A stretch of 64,000 bases of DNA from Actinoplanes aureus (GCF_015704865.1 NZ_JADQTO010000024.1:107217-171216); one strand, 5' to 3'; positions 18,277-27,643 are shown, counted from the stretch's first letter. The notes: generated by a model from the sequence alone, not told the origin. Numbers and translations: made by a program.

Positions 18277-19149
18277 TCATGACAAGAATGGTCGGGGTTC
18301 GCCCCATGGTGGCGGATCCGAAAGGAGCTCATCATCTAGCGGTTCATTCGTCGACGGCCGTTCAGCGTGGGTGCCGTTCTGTCTGAGACGTGGTTCAAGC
18401 AAGGTCGCCGATGGGACTCGCGACCACGTCATTTCGTTGTCCGGCACGGGGTCCTCGTCGTCGATCCGCCGCCACTGCCTCCCATTTGCATCCCGGAAAA
18501 TTAACACGACGCTCAAAAAGTTGGCCTCAAGAACTTTGCGAGTCACCAGTTTATGTTCGGGGAAATTGAAAATGACCCCACGCCGCTGGTAGCGGCCAGG
18601 CACGAGTTCGAGATCGGGCGTCAGCGTGCCATAAACGTGCCAGTCGGTCATCGGTTTACCGCCTGGAAAAACAACTCTTGCGGTAACATCTGTTACTGTA
18701 GCAGGACTGAAATTATGCAAATCTAATTCCATGCTGCTGACAAATATCCTGTCTGCGCCGCCCTGTTCTGGCGGACCTTCAGCCGGGTAGTATGTCACCA
18801 TCGGTCCCCAGGCAAAAACCAGGCGCGCGAACCGCTTGTGCTGGTCCTCACGGTCGCGGACCAGCACCATTCGATCATCGGCCGCCTCGGCACGCTCCTG
18901 CGCCGCATCCTCGCGTGCACGGCGCGCTTCGGTCATCTCGTGCACGAGGAGGAGGGCCGTGAACAATGCCGCGCCCAGGCCGGCGATGACGGCAAAGATA
19001 CTGGCCCAAGCCTGCATCCAGTCGGTGATTTTCGCTGGCTCCACGCCCCGAGGTGTGACATAACCGCGCGAAAGGATAACCATCAAGCTGACCGCCGCGA
19101 CACAAACGATCAAAGCAATATAGGCAGTAAGCCAACGGACAAGTCGCAT
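18277..19149 (-). CDS. Two-helix membrane protein of unknown function
   Basis: 290 residues from ATG 19149 (ATG 19176 is an alternative; neither has a clear ribosome site). Two transmembrane helices, LTAYIALIVCVAAVSLMVIL near residue 7 and WASIFAVIAGLGAALFTALL near 46, are followed by a charged coiled-coil (ARREDAAQ-like, residues 75-105) and a cytoplasmic beta-rich domain with VFAWGPMVTYYPAEG and HVYGTLTPDLELVPG. The sequence around it is less GC-rich than neighbours. No family recognised; similar two-helix plus coiled-coil proteins are common near accessory genes. Confidence 0.6.
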   Translation of the reverse strand: MRLVRWLTAYIALIVCVAAVSLMVILSRGYVTPRGVEPAKITDWMQAWASIFAVIAGLGAALFTALLLVHEMTEARRAREDAAQERAEAADDRMVLVRDREDQHKRFARLVFAWGPMVTYYPAEGPPEQGGADRIFVSSMELDLHNFSPATVTDVTARVVFPGGKPMTDWHVYGTLTPDLELVPGRYQRRGVIFNFPEHKLVTRKVLEANFLSVVLIFRDANGRQWRRIDDEDPVPDNEMTWSRVPSATLLEPRLRQNGTHAERPSTNEPLDDELLSDPPPWGEPRPFLS

Positions 19150-19283
19150 ACGGACATTGTGTAAAGCCCCGCACATCGCAGAAAGATTTGGGTCTCCATT
19201 CGCACCGTTACGTCCGGTCCGCGAATATGTGCGCGAATCGGTGACACTTGAAGTGACGCGGTGACCCGGCGACGACGGTTCAG

Positions 19284-19529
19284 GTGCGCCACGAAGTGGC
19301 CTGGACACGCAACTGGCATGCGCTCGGACGCGAGATGACTGTCGAAGCCACACATGACGCCCGCAGCTACGTCACCCTGCAGATCGCCATCCGAGCGCAC
19401 GGAAGGTTGTACGCCACCGACGCCTGGTCGGCGACCATCGTCCTCACCTTGGCAGCCGGCGAACAGATGACTGCCCTGGTCTGCGATGTGCGAGTGCTGC
19501 TGACCTCGCCGCGCGCTGCCACAAGTTGA
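19284..19529 (+). pseudogene. Possible C-terminal fragment of a small conserved protein
   Basis: 81 codons with strong third-position GC. TVEATHDARSYVTLQIAIRA and YATDAWSATIVLTLAAGEQM look like the C-terminal half of a small DUF6228-like domain; the open frame begins only at 19257, so the N-terminal half is missing. No ribosome site precedes the GTG. Best seen as a remnant; a short real gene is possible. Confidence 0.35.
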
Positions 19530-19534
19530 TCACC

Positions 19535-19774
19535 TCAAACGTTAGCCTCTGCTGGGTCGCGGTTTTGCAGCGCGCGGATGACACTTTCCCAGTCCAGTGA
19601 CGGGTTGGCGGCGTCTGCGGCCAGTTCCGCGTCGTCGAGTAAGGCGGTGAGCCGGTCGCCTGGTAGGCGTGGGCATCGGGCCATCGCTTTGCGGACGCAC
19701 GGATGCGGGTCGGTAGTGAAGTGGGCGATCACCGACGGATCCACGTCGGGGTCGCGGGCGACCAGAAGTCGCAC
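19535..19774 (-). pseudogene. C-terminal fragment of a leucine-rich-repeat-variant (LRV/HEAT-like) protein
   Basis: 79 residues with repeats of the type LVARDPDVDPSVIAHF and TTDPHPCVRKAMARCPRLP, the pattern of LRV solenoid proteins in which each turn begins with a D.HP.VR motif. The same frame is open back to about 19892 but with weaker similarity, and no start with a ribosome site was found. Family members are several hundred residues, so this is a 5'-deleted remnant. Confidence 0.45.
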
Positions 19775-19888
19775 GTATCCCAGGCAGGCCCGCCGGCCGC
19801 GGCCGGCGGATTCGGGCCGTGCCCGCGTGAGCTGCGGGTCGAGGCGTTGATACCGACCGTCCGGTTGAAGGGTCTGTCCGCGAGAGTG

Positions 19889-21184
19889 TCACAACAATTC
19901 GGCTGCACCCTGCGGAACGGGATCGCCGGACCCCGGGCGGGATGGACCGCCGGTCGAGGCAGCGCCGCGCAGCGCCGCCTCGACCCGGCGGTTGCTGGTC
20001 ATGGTCGTCGTGACGGCGGTCATGGTGAGCAGGAGGCCGGCGGCGGCGTAAAGCGGGGTGCGCACGTCGAACGTGGAGGCTAGCCAGCCGCCGAGGAGGG
20101 CGCCGAACGGGGCGGCGCACATGGCGAGCATGCGGGAGGTGGAGGTGACCCGGCCCATCAGGTGTGCGGGGACGATCGCCTGCCGCAGGGAGGGGGCGAG
20201 CACCATCGTGGCGCCCATGCCCGCTCCGCAGACGGCGAGCGCGGCACCGGCGACGTACGGATTCGGGGCGGCGGCAAGTCCGAGGATGGCAAGCCCTTCG
20301 ACCGCGGCCGTGCAGGTCAGTGCGGTCCCGGTGCCGAGTCGTCGGCCGAGGAAGGAAGCGATGCCCGCGCCGAGCAGGCCGCCGGTGGCCTCCGCCGTGA
20401 GGAGCAGTCCGAAGCCGAAGGTGGCGAGGCCGAGACGGTCGTGCGCGAAGAGGGCGAGTACGGTCTCCACGGCGACGAAGGCGATGTTCCCGACCGCCGG
20501 GCGCAGCGCGAGCCCAAGCAGCAACCGGTCCCGGAAGACGTACGTGGCGCCGGCCCGCGCCTGCCGCAGCAGCGACTCACGAGCCTGCGATCCGGGCCGG
20601 GGCGTGGCGGGCAGCGACCGTACGAGCAGCGCGGAGAGTGCGAACGATACCGCGTCGGCGAGCAGCGGAACCGCCCGCCCGAACGCGAGCAGGGCGCTGC
20701 CCGCAGGCGGCCCCGCGAAGCCGGACGCGGCGGTCTGGGTGCCGCGCAGGCGGGCGTTGGCGCGCTCCAGCAGCGCGGGGTCGCGGCCGAGCAGATCCGG
20801 CAGATAGGCCGTGGCGGCCGTGTCGAAGAAGAGTCCGCCGAGGCCGAGCAGGAAGGCGACGGCCGCGAGCAGTGGAATGCTCAGTACGTCGAGCGCGGCC
20901 GCCACCACCGGTATCGCCAGCAGCACCGCACGCGCCGCGTCCGTGACCCACATCGTGCGCCGACGGTCCCAGCGGTCCACCAGCGCACCGCCGAGCACCC
21001 CGAACAGCAGCCACGGTAGCGTCCCGGCGGCCGTGACAACGGCAAGCCCCATCGGATCCCGTGTCAACGTCAACGCGAGCAGCGGCAGCGCGGCATGCGT
21101 CACCCCGTCACCGAGCGAGGAGATCGTCTGCGCAGTCCACAGCCGTCCGAACCCGGTCGGCAACTTCCGAGCGTCCGAGGTCAT
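19889..21184 (-). CDS. MFS transporter (DHA3-type drug/metabolite exporter)
   Basis: 431 residues, about 12 transmembrane helices. N-terminal FGRLWTAQTISSLGDGVTHA and the cytoplasmic loop GGALVDRWDRRRTMW are signatures of the MFS_3 group; the second half repeats with GRVTSTSRMLAMCAAPFGAL. Such proteins use the proton gradient to expel drugs, macrolides or siderophores. Its ATG overlaps the end of the ArsR-type regulator gene (ATGA), so it is translated with its own regulator. Substrate unknown. Confidence 0.85.
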   Translation of the reverse strand: MTSDARKLPTGFGRLWTAQTISSLGDGVTHAALPLLALTLTRDPMGLAVVTAAGTLPWLLFGVLGGALVDRWDRRRTMWVTDAARAVLLAIPVVAAALDVLSIPLLAAVAFLLGLGGLFFDTAATAYLPDLLGRDPALLERANARLRGTQTAASGFAGPPAGSALLAFGRAVPLLADAVSFALSALLVRSLPATPRPGSQARESLLRQARAGATYVFRDRLLLGLALRPAVGNIAFVAVETVLALFAHDRLGLATFGFGLLLTAEATGGLLGAGIASFLGRRLGTGTALTCTAAVEGLAILGLAAAPNPYVAGAALAVCGAGMGATMVLAPSLRQAIVPAHLMGRVTSTSRMLAMCAAPFGALLGGWLASTFDVRTPLYAAAGLLLTMTAVTTTMTSNRRVEAALRGAASTGGPSRPGSGDPVPQGAAELL

Positions 21185-21720
21185 TTCGCGTCCCCTTCGA
21201 CCCGCTCAGGCTGCGCCGGCCGGAACAGCGCGAAGACGAGTGACACGTCCGGCAGCGACGAATCGGACAGCTCCCGGTACTCGTCCGCCAAGGCCTGCAA
21301 CCGCGCACCCAGCTCCGCGAACTGCTCCTCGGTGAGCCGCAGATGCGCCATCCGTACGTGCCGCTCGCCATCCATCGGCGCGGCCTCCAGGTCTGCCACC
21401 GCATGCCGCATCAGCACATCGGGGCCGCCCTCGCCCGGATCCGGCAGCTCAATGGACCGCGCGGCCATCGCGTAGTACCGCTCGGTGACCCCCCGGACTT
21501 TCCGCGTTCGGACCACCTTCACCAAGCCGGCCCGTTCGAGCAGCCGTACGTGGTAGCTCGAACTTCCCTTCGCGAGGCCCATTCGCTCGGCGATCTGCGT
21601 GATCGTCGCGGGCTCGAAGCGCAGCACGGCCATGATCCGGTGGCGCGTGAGGTTGGAGACGGCGCGGAGCTGCTCGTCAGTGGTGACGTGGAACGTCTCG
21701 GGAAGATCATCGGCAGGCAT
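21181..21720 (-). CDS. ArsR/HTH_20-family transcriptional regulator
   Basis: 179 residues from ATG 21720. Winged helix: TRHRIMAVLRFEPATITQIA, then recognition segment LAKGSSSYHVRLLERAGLV and wing VRTRKVRGVTERYYAM. No metal-binding CxC motif is seen. Alternative start ATG 21762 (14 residues longer) has GGAGG ten bases upstream, which would place the palindrome 21723-21754 inside the coding region; the shorter start matches the usual family N-terminus. Cotranscribed with the MFS exporter; the palindrome beside the start suggests autoregulation and control of the exporter. Confidence 0.82.
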   Translation of the reverse strand: MPADDLPETFHVTTDEQLRAVSNLTRHRIMAVLRFEPATITQIAERMGLAKGSSSYHVRLLERAGLVKVVRTRKVRGVTERYYAMAARSIELPDPGEGGPDVLMRHAVADLEAAPMDGERHVRMAHLRLTEEQFAELGARLQALADEYRELSDSSLPDVSLVFALFRPAQPERVEGDAK

Positions 21721-21722
21721 GC

Positions 21723-21754
21723 GCTCAATGGTCAACGTTCCTTGACCATTGAGC
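21723..21754. promoter_or_regulatory. 13-bp perfect palindrome, probable operator of the ArsR/MFS pair
   Basis: GCTCAATGGTCAA / TTGACCATTGAGC arms with spacer CGTTCC, directly at the regulator start. The arm contains TTGACC, which may overlap a promoter. Position and perfection point to a dimeric regulator binding site. Confidence 0.6.
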
Positions 21755-21913
21755 AAGGGCATTTCCGTACGACCTCCGCGCGGGAGATCCCGGACGCGGT
21801 GTGAAATGACCTCATATCGCCCTCGTCGCGGAACAACCACCGAAGGCCATCTGGCGCTCAGCAGATCCCAGACCCGCGGCCGTCACTCTCGGCGCGCGAC
21901 GTTCTTGCCGCGC

Positions 21914-22262
21914 TTAACCGACCAGCGGCGCGAATTCGCCGCACCAGCGGGTGCCGACCGCCGCCGCGTTCACGGTGAAGTCCAGTCCGATCAGGTCGGG
22001 ATGGTGGTGAGCTGTCACCGGCGGGGACTTGCCGCGCACGCCGTCGGGCGCATCAGCCAGGCCACGAGACGCGTATACGGCCGTGCCGCAGTCCGGCGTC
22101 GGCAAGTTCGGCGTGGATACGCGGCGCCCGCGTAGGTGCCGTTCGACGCCGTGTGCACCGCCCGGATCCGGGCGGTCAGCTGCTCGTCCTACGAGGCCGC
22201 GCGCAGCGTTCGTCGCGCTGGTAGTAGGCGGACCGGGAGACCTTCAACAGCACGCACGTTCA
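21914..22262 (-). mobile_element. IS3-family transposase (OrfB) remnant with several frameshifts
   Basis: Read on the minus strand, three frames together give the N-terminal half of an IS3 OrfB: LKVSRSAYYQR, then DEQLTARIRAVHTASNGTY, IHAELADAGLRHGR, GVRGKSPP and finally HPDLIGLDFTVNAAAVGTRW ending in a stop at 21914. The order and spacing match IS3-family transposases. The DDE catalytic part is absent and no terminal inverted repeats were seen, so it is inactive. Confidence 0.7.
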
Positions 22263-22352
22263 GACGTCCAGAACTCACGATGGCGACTTCAGAACGAGAA
22301 GCGGCGTCGCGCCCTATTCGGTGACGAGCCACAATCCCTCGTGGTCACTCAG

Positions 22353-24083
22353 TTAAAGCCCTAGTCGTTGCCGGACCTGCTCCAGCTCGGATGCGAGCGA
22401 GCGGAGCGCCACGTTCGCTGCCTGTGCCCCGCTGTCCGCCATGACCTCAGCGAGCCTGTCGGTGTCCACGTCGGCCTGCTCTTCGGTCAGGTCACCGACC
22501 GCCTCACGCAATCCCACAAGCGCTCCACCGAGCGCGATGTCGAGCAGCGCGCTGCCGTCGACCCAGTCAAGGCGTGCGGGCTGGTCGTCACGGTCGCCCC
22601 GGCCACGCCAGGGGTCCACGTCCGGGATGAGGTCGGGCAGGGCACGCTCGAGGACGATATCGAGCACCAGCCGCAAGGTCTGGCACTGGCTCGCGGTTCG
22701 CCCTAAGACGTCCCGCGCATGAATTCCAATGAGGCGAAGCGCGAACGGGGAGACCTCGCCCGCCCGGGCCTGTGTTGTGCTCAGCACGGCTTCCAGCACC
22801 CGGCCGTCGAAAATCGCCTCGAGAGCCAGGCGGATGTTGATGCACCGGATTCGTTCCGGCCGTGTGCACCACACGACGACATTGCGGTAGTAGGCACGAA
22901 TGGCCTCCAGGTGCATACGGCCTGCCTCAGTGCCGAGGAAACCCTTGTCAAAGGCGGCTGCGCTCGGGTTGACCATGCCCACTAGATTGACGTTGACGAA
23001 GTGGTGCCAGGTGGCGTCAGTGACCGCCCGGCCGACTCCGGCACGGTGGCCGTCGTAGGCGCAGATTCCGCCGAACACCTGGCTATGGGTCGGTTGCTTA
23101 GCGCCGCCGGTGGTCTTCGCCTCATTGCCGGATGGGACCGTGCTCGTGGAGATCACCTCTGGCAGTGGCCGGGGCCCGCCATCGATCGCCGGCGGATACT
23201 CCGCACCGCCGAACGGCAGCTTGAGCGACGTGTCGGTCGGCTCGACGCACTCCCCCTCGTGAGGATGGTCGGGCATGACAGTGATTACGCCCCGGGGGCC
23301 GCATAGCAGCGGGTGAGGATAACTCGCCCGGATGATGACGCCCGCGGCGTACATCTTGGGGTTGATCACCTGAGGAACAGCGTCGGACTGGTTGTCGAAG
23401 AGGTTTCCACGGTTCGTGTCGTTGCGGCGCGGCCCTCCCATCGAAACCTGGTCGAACTCCTCCTGGGGCGCGGTGGAAGCCCACAGGCGCATGTTTCTCA
23501 CCCGTGGCACCGCTGAACTCAGCGCCCGTCCGAGCGCACCGTGGTCACCGGTCGCGAAGAGGCCACCGCCGCCTTCCATGAATGCCGTCAGCGCACGGAG
23601 CTCCGGGTCGGCGAGCCGGTCGAAGGGATAGGCATTGCCGTCTGATGCCGTCCCACGACCCGCGTAGACGGTCGCGATCCCGAACAGCATGACAACGTCG
23701 TACATGTCCGGCGCAAACGAACTCGAGTCGTCGAACTTGAACGAGGGAATACGGCGGGCAATGCGTGGCTCTGCCGCCATGAGCTGGCTACCGGAGGCCG
23801 CCCCGATGTGGGCAAGGGTGATCTCGTGCCGGACGTGTCGGCCCGGCGTGTCCAGCAGGGTCCGGACGAACACGCTCAAGCCGAAGTCACCCTCTGAGAA
23901 GTCCAGGCCCCCGTCGGCCACGAGGAGCACCCGGTTGCGGCAGGGCCGGAAGAACGGGGGGAACAAAGTCGGCTCGAGCTGACGCTCCCGCAGAAACTGC
24001 TGCCTTAACAACCGCTCCCGCAAGGCCCAAGGCGGGTGGGTCGAAACCAGGTCAGCGATATCAAGATTCTCCAAGGCGGTCAT
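22353..24083 (-). CDS. Uncharacterised protein with ThuA/glutamine-amidotransferase-like fold
   Basis: 576 residues. ATG 24083 is preceded by GGGAG eight bases upstream. RNRVLLVADGGLDFSEG starts a Rossmann-like domain; ALTAFMEGGGGLFATGDHGALG is a nucleophile-elbow-like loop found in ThuA and type-1 amidotransferase folds, though no Cys nucleophile is present. DATWHHFVNVNLVGM recurs in similar uncharacterised proteins. The C-terminal 150 residues are helical. No signal peptide. Not catalytically assignable; sequence is moderately less GC-rich than neighbouring operons. Confidence 0.65.
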   Translation of the reverse strand: MTALENLDIADLVSTHPPWALRERLLRQQFLRERQLEPTLFPPFFRPCRNRVLLVADGGLDFSEGDFGLSVFVRTLLDTPGRHVRHEITLAHIGAASGSQLMAAEPRIARRIPSFKFDDSSSFAPDMYDVVMLFGIATVYAGRGTASDGNAYPFDRLADPELRALTAFMEGGGGLFATGDHGALGRALSSAVPRVRNMRLWASTAPQEEFDQVSMGGPRRNDTNRGNLFDNQSDAVPQVINPKMYAAGVIIRASYPHPLLCGPRGVITVMPDHPHEGECVEPTDTSLKLPFGGAEYPPAIDGGPRPLPEVISTSTVPSGNEAKTTGGAKQPTHSQVFGGICAYDGHRAGVGRAVTDATWHHFVNVNLVGMVNPSAAAFDKGFLGTEAGRMHLEAIRAYYRNVVVWCTRPERIRCINIRLALEAIFDGRVLEAVLSTTQARAGEVSPFALRLIGIHARDVLGRTASQCQTLRLVLDIVLERALPDLIPDVDPWRGRGDRDDQPARLDWVDGSALLDIALGGALVGLREAVGDLTEEQADVDTDRLAEVMADSGAQAANVALRSLASELEQVRQRLGL

Positions 24084-24978
24084 GCATCGACTCCCTTCCC
24101 AAGACCGAATGGCGGGAGGCGCGAATCCCTGAAGAGCAATGTGAAACGCTGCGCCGGTGGAACAACCCATGTTTTTCAGGAGTACTCCCTGACATCATTC
24201 ATCGCCGGCCCAGGCAGAACGGACGGTAGGTCGTTGATCCGACATCCAGTCGCGAGCAACGCGACGGGCACTACTCGTGAACCGCCGGCATCGCCAGACC
24301 CGCTGCAATTATCTCTTTCGGCCGCGCCTGATCGGCGAGTCTCGCCCCTGGAAGATATGAGCATTCGAGGCGTCGGATCGCTCGGCGGAACACCGGCCGC
24401 TAGCCATCCGAGTGTCCAAGAACCCGCTGCTTGATCTGCACCGTCACAATAAAATGGCTCAGCAGAGAGGGCAGCAACGATGACCTCGTGCATCGCCGTG
24501 AAATCGGCGCCGCTGACCAACACCAAGCGGAATGGGCAAGAAGGCAGCACCCCGCCGTCGGTTCCGGCGAGGCGGGGCGACACATTTGGCCGATGCGCCG
24601 CTGGCGCTGCGTAATGGCGCCGTAAGTCCGCATAGTCAACCCTTCGGCGACCACGAAATGGGTCTGGTGATCGGCTGAGGGATCAAAGCGAAGAATCCGT
24701 AATGAAAACGCACCTCGTGCGATGCATGGCTCCGGGGTGATCGACGCGGCGATCGTTCACGAGCCGGCCCGAGATCGCGAATGATCGGTCGGCGCCGCCA
24801 CCAGTCGCCGCGCCCGCGGCGCGGTCCTTCCGGAACGGGGCCAGCGGTCGGCACGGCGACAAATGAGTTCCCCGTCGTGGTCGGCCCTCGCGAAACTGAT
24901 GGCAGCGATTTGGCTGACGGTTCGTGGTGAACTCGCCCGTGCGCCGCGGCCGCAGGAAGCAGCGGAGCCAGGCCGGCC
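24084..24978. other. 895-bp stretch without a supportable gene
   Basis: Lower GC than its surroundings. A minus-strand frame 24176-24583 (GTG start, PFRLVLVSGADFTAMHEVIV near its start) has some coding bias in its first third but no ribosome site and no recognised family. A GGAGTACTCC palindrome lies near 24181. Nothing else was recognised. Confidence 0.4.
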
Positions 24979-25716
24979 TCAGGTTGGGCGGATCTCGGCC
25001 CACAACTGCTCGTAGCAGATGGCTGCGCGGCTGCGCGGTGCGAACGCCGGCACGGGAGCACGCCGCTCCGCCATCTGCTCGATGATCGAGAGTGCCGGCA
25101 CGATCGTCCGGGCGACGTGGGGATGGTCGGCAGAGAGCGTGGCGATGACCTGCCGATGCAGCCGCTTGCGGCGGTCGGCCATCGAGAAGAAGGCTTTCAC
25201 CTGCGGCTGGTTGCCGCCCGCGTCCGCGACGAAGCCCGTCAGCTGGTCGAGTGTTCGCAGCGAGAGGGTCGCCGGGATGAGCGGTACGACGAGCAGGTCG
25301 GACGCGCGCATCACATTCTCCGACACCAGAGAGATGCTGGGCGGGCAGTCCAGGAACACCATGTCGTAGTCGCCGGAGAGGGTGCTGATCAGCTGGCCGA
25401 GCTTTCTCGTCCTCTTCTTGGTGTCGTCGAGTTCGAGGTCCATGTTGCGGTAGCTGAAGTCGGCCGGAAGCAGGTCGAGGCCCTCGAAGTCGGTCTCCTT
25501 CAGCGCTGCCGCGAGCGGCCGTCCGCGGGTGAGCAGGGCGCGGCTTCCACCTTTCACCCGGGGGCGTACCCGGAACAAGAAGGTCGCCGCCGCCTGCGGA
25601 TCGAGGTCCCACAGCAGTGTCCGCTGCCCCTCCCGGGCTGCCAGGTAGGCCAGGTTGACCGCGGTGGTCGTCTTCCCGACGCCACCCTTGATGTTGTACA
25701 TCGCGAGGACCTTCAT
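24979..25716 (-). CDS. ParA/MinD-family P-loop ATPase
   Basis: 245 residues. Deviant Walker A NIKGGVGKTTTAVNLAYLA at residues 8-26, A' motif LLWDLDPQAAATF, Walker B MVFLDCPPSISLVSENVM. These ATPases form nucleotide-dependent dimers on the nucleoid and position cargo. No ParB homologue or parS-like repeat is near, so it is not an obvious chromosome or plasmid partition gene. It is ATGA-coupled to the CHAD-domain gene upstream, with GAGGGTGG ahead of the ATG, suggesting that the CHAD protein or its polyphosphate granule is the cargo or adaptor. That link is inference. Confidence 0.85.
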   Translation of the reverse strand: MKVLAMYNIKGGVGKTTTAVNLAYLAAREGQRTLLWDLDPQAAATFLFRVRPRVKGGSRALLTRGRPLAAALKETDFEGLDLLPADFSYRNMDLELDDTKKRTRKLGQLISTLSGDYDMVFLDCPPSISLVSENVMRASDLLVVPLIPATLSLRTLDQLTGFVADAGGNQPQVKAFFSMADRRKRLHRQVIATLSADHPHVARTIVPALSIIEQMAERRAPVPAFAPRSRAAICYEQLWAEIRPT

Positions 25717-27260
25717 CGGCCCACCCTCAGCAGGCGTATCCGGGTCCGGCCGGCCGGCCGGCTGAACCGGGCGAACGCCCGGTCGAACTCGCCGCGGGCC
25801 CGTTGCTGGTCGGCGTCCAGATGGGAGACGAGCTCGCCCATCGCGAGCAGCGCCTTGGTGGGCGCGTGGGCCTCTCGCATCTGCTCGGCGAACCGGTAAA
25901 GCGTCTGTTTCTGCACGTCGGCGTCCTGGAACCGGCCGAGGACGTCCTGCAGGTCCTTGAGATCGGCGACCACGCGTTTGCGGGCGGCTCGGTCGCTGAT
26001 CGGCGCGAACAGCTCCAGGGCGTAGCGCAGCTCCTTGCACCTCTTCCGGAGTGAGTGCAGGGCCTCCGCCGGCGTACCCTGATCGATGTCGGCACCGCCG
26101 CGCACCACGCGTCGATAGGCCCGTCCGATGCTGCGGTTCGCCAGCTCACCGACGGTCAGCCCGCTCGCCTGCCCAGGTGGCGGACCGGCAAGGTCTGCCA
26201 ACACGTCCGCCCAGCCGGACAGGACGTTGCGGAATCGAGCGGACCGCAGCCCGCGAACCAGAGTTCGTCGGGCGGCCGACCGATGGCGACGCAGCTGAAC
26301 GGCGAAGGTCTGCAGGTCGGCGGGGCCGGCCGCCTTCAGCCAGCCGGCCATCTCGGGCAGGCCCAATTCGTAGACATCGAGGTCGCGGACCGGAGTCGTC
26401 AAGTCGCCCAGCCACTTGAGATCCGGTTCCCATCGATCGGACACATCCTTCGGCAGCGCGGCGCGACCGAGTTTCAAGATCGATCGGGTACGCCGAAGCG
26501 CCACCCGGAAGTCGTGCAGGAACTCGGTGTCCACGTCGTCGAGCACCCCCGGGAGGTTGGCGCGCATCACGGCGAGGTGTTCGGACCACGCGGCGACCAG
26601 CAGCGTGATCGCGGGCGCGGACCGTTCGATCCGGACCTGCCGCACACCGGTGTCGTTGCGTGTCAGGGCAACCTGAACCGGCCTGATCGGAGGAAACCCG
26701 GCCGCGGTGAGGAGGCGAACCGCTCGCCGGGTGTCGCCGCCGTACCCGCGCAGGGGGTTCACGCTCAGCCAAGCCGGCGCGTCCGCGGCTTGCTCAATCA
26801 GCTGCAGCCTCGCGAGGATCTTCTGATCCTCGTTCCGCAACTCTCCGTGGCGTATCCGGTGATCCCGCTCGTCGAGCACCATCAAAGCGCGGATCGTCAC
26901 CAACGGCGCCAGTTCATCGCGAACCGCACCAGCGGGCAGTGCGGTCACGAGTGCGGGCCAGTGAGCGTTCGTGACCGGCATCGTCAACGGCGCGTGTGCC
27001 CCCGGAGGGATCAGCACGAGCTGTTGACCCGCCGGATCGGACAGGTGATGCAGGGAGAATCCGGCCGCGCCCAGCCGTCGGTCGAAGGTGTCGAGATCGG
27101 CGCCGTGGACGACCGACGGAGGACCGAATTCGATGGCGAAATCGTCGGTGAGGGCAGCAGCGAGGGCCTCCACAGTGAGTGGACTCTCGTCCGCTTCCGG
27201 GAAGCCGAGCAGTTGTCCCTGGCCTACTACGAGGTAGGGCGGAAAGGATGATCGACGCAT
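25713..27260 (-). CDS. CHAD-domain protein (predicted polyphosphate binding)
   Basis: 515 residues. The C-terminal ~290 residues are a CHAD domain: conserved basic helices with DFRVALRRTRSILKL, then RDLDVYELG, LHSLRKRCKELRYALELF and LKDLQDVLGRFQDADVQ, whose His/Arg/Lys line a polyphosphate channel. The N-terminal ~220 residues resemble a partial CYTH-like or adaptor region but lack a clear ExExK motif. GAAGG lies six bases before ATG 27260. CHAD proteins of other bacteria localise to polyphosphate granules. Coupled to ParA downstream and preceded by a lysine-rich peptide gene. Confidence 0.85.
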   Translation of the reverse strand: MRRSSFPPYLVVGQGQLLGFPEADESPLTVEALAAALTDDFAIEFGPPSVVHGADLDTFDRRLGAAGFSLHHLSDPAGQQLVLIPPGAHAPLTMPVTNAHWPALVTALPAGAVRDELAPLVTIRALMVLDERDHRIRHGELRNEDQKILARLQLIEQAADAPAWLSVNPLRGYGGDTRRAVRLLTAAGFPPIRPVQVALTRNDTGVRQVRIERSAPAITLLVAAWSEHLAVMRANLPGVLDDVDTEFLHDFRVALRRTRSILKLGRAALPKDVSDRWEPDLKWLGDLTTPVRDLDVYELGLPEMAGWLKAAGPADLQTFAVQLRRHRSAARRTLVRGLRSARFRNVLSGWADVLADLAGPPPGQASGLTVGELANRSIGRAYRRVVRGGADIDQGTPAEALHSLRKRCKELRYALELFAPISDRAARKRVVADLKDLQDVLGRFQDADVQKQTLYRFAEQMREAHAPTKALLAMGELVSHLDADQQRARGEFDRAFARFSRPAGRTRIRLLRVGR

Positions 27261-27471
27261 TCGAGGCCTTCGCGTTCGCTGAGTTCGCGCAGCTCTCCGC
27301 GCCGCGAGTTTGTGGTGAACGCCGGCCTCTCTCGTCAGCCGGCCACCGCAGTAGCCTGGGCAAGGTGGGTGGGCGCTGCGCGTCGATGCTGCGGCACGAG
27401 ACCGGCGTTTGACGCGACCCGCGCCGCTGGCATCAACCGAACGCCCATCCGACTGCCAGCGAAACGAAATG

Positions 27472-27534
27472 CTATTTCTTCTTGGCGCTCTTCTTGTTCT
27501 TGTCCTTCTTGCCCTTCTTCGACTTCTTGGCCAT
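27472..27534 (-). CDS. 20-residue lysine-rich peptide
   Basis: A minus-strand ATG at 27534 with AGGGAGG seven bases upstream opens a 20-codon frame ending in TAG at 27472; 12 of 20 residues are lysine, nearly all AAG, starting MAKKSKKGKK and ending SAKKK. The strong ribosome site and uniform codon use argue for a real gene that is too short for normal gene finders. It lies about 210 bp upstream of the CHAD gene on the same strand. Poly-lysine tails bind nucleic acid or polyphosphate; the second would suit the neighbouring CHAD protein, but this is inference. Confidence 0.6.
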   Translation of the reverse strand: MAKKSKKGKKDKNKKSAKKK

Positions 27535-27643
27535 CTGTCGCCTCCCTTCCCCTCGCACCCGATCCCCTGGCGCTCGTCCGCGAGCCAAACCGCTTCCCGG
27601 TCGCCAGCTATGCCTCACCATGCCGGGCGGGATCCGACATTCC

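Noticed and set aside
24979..25716. Chromosome or plasmid partition locus
   Set aside because: No ParB gene, parS-like repeats or replication gene is nearby; the coupled gene is a CHAD protein.
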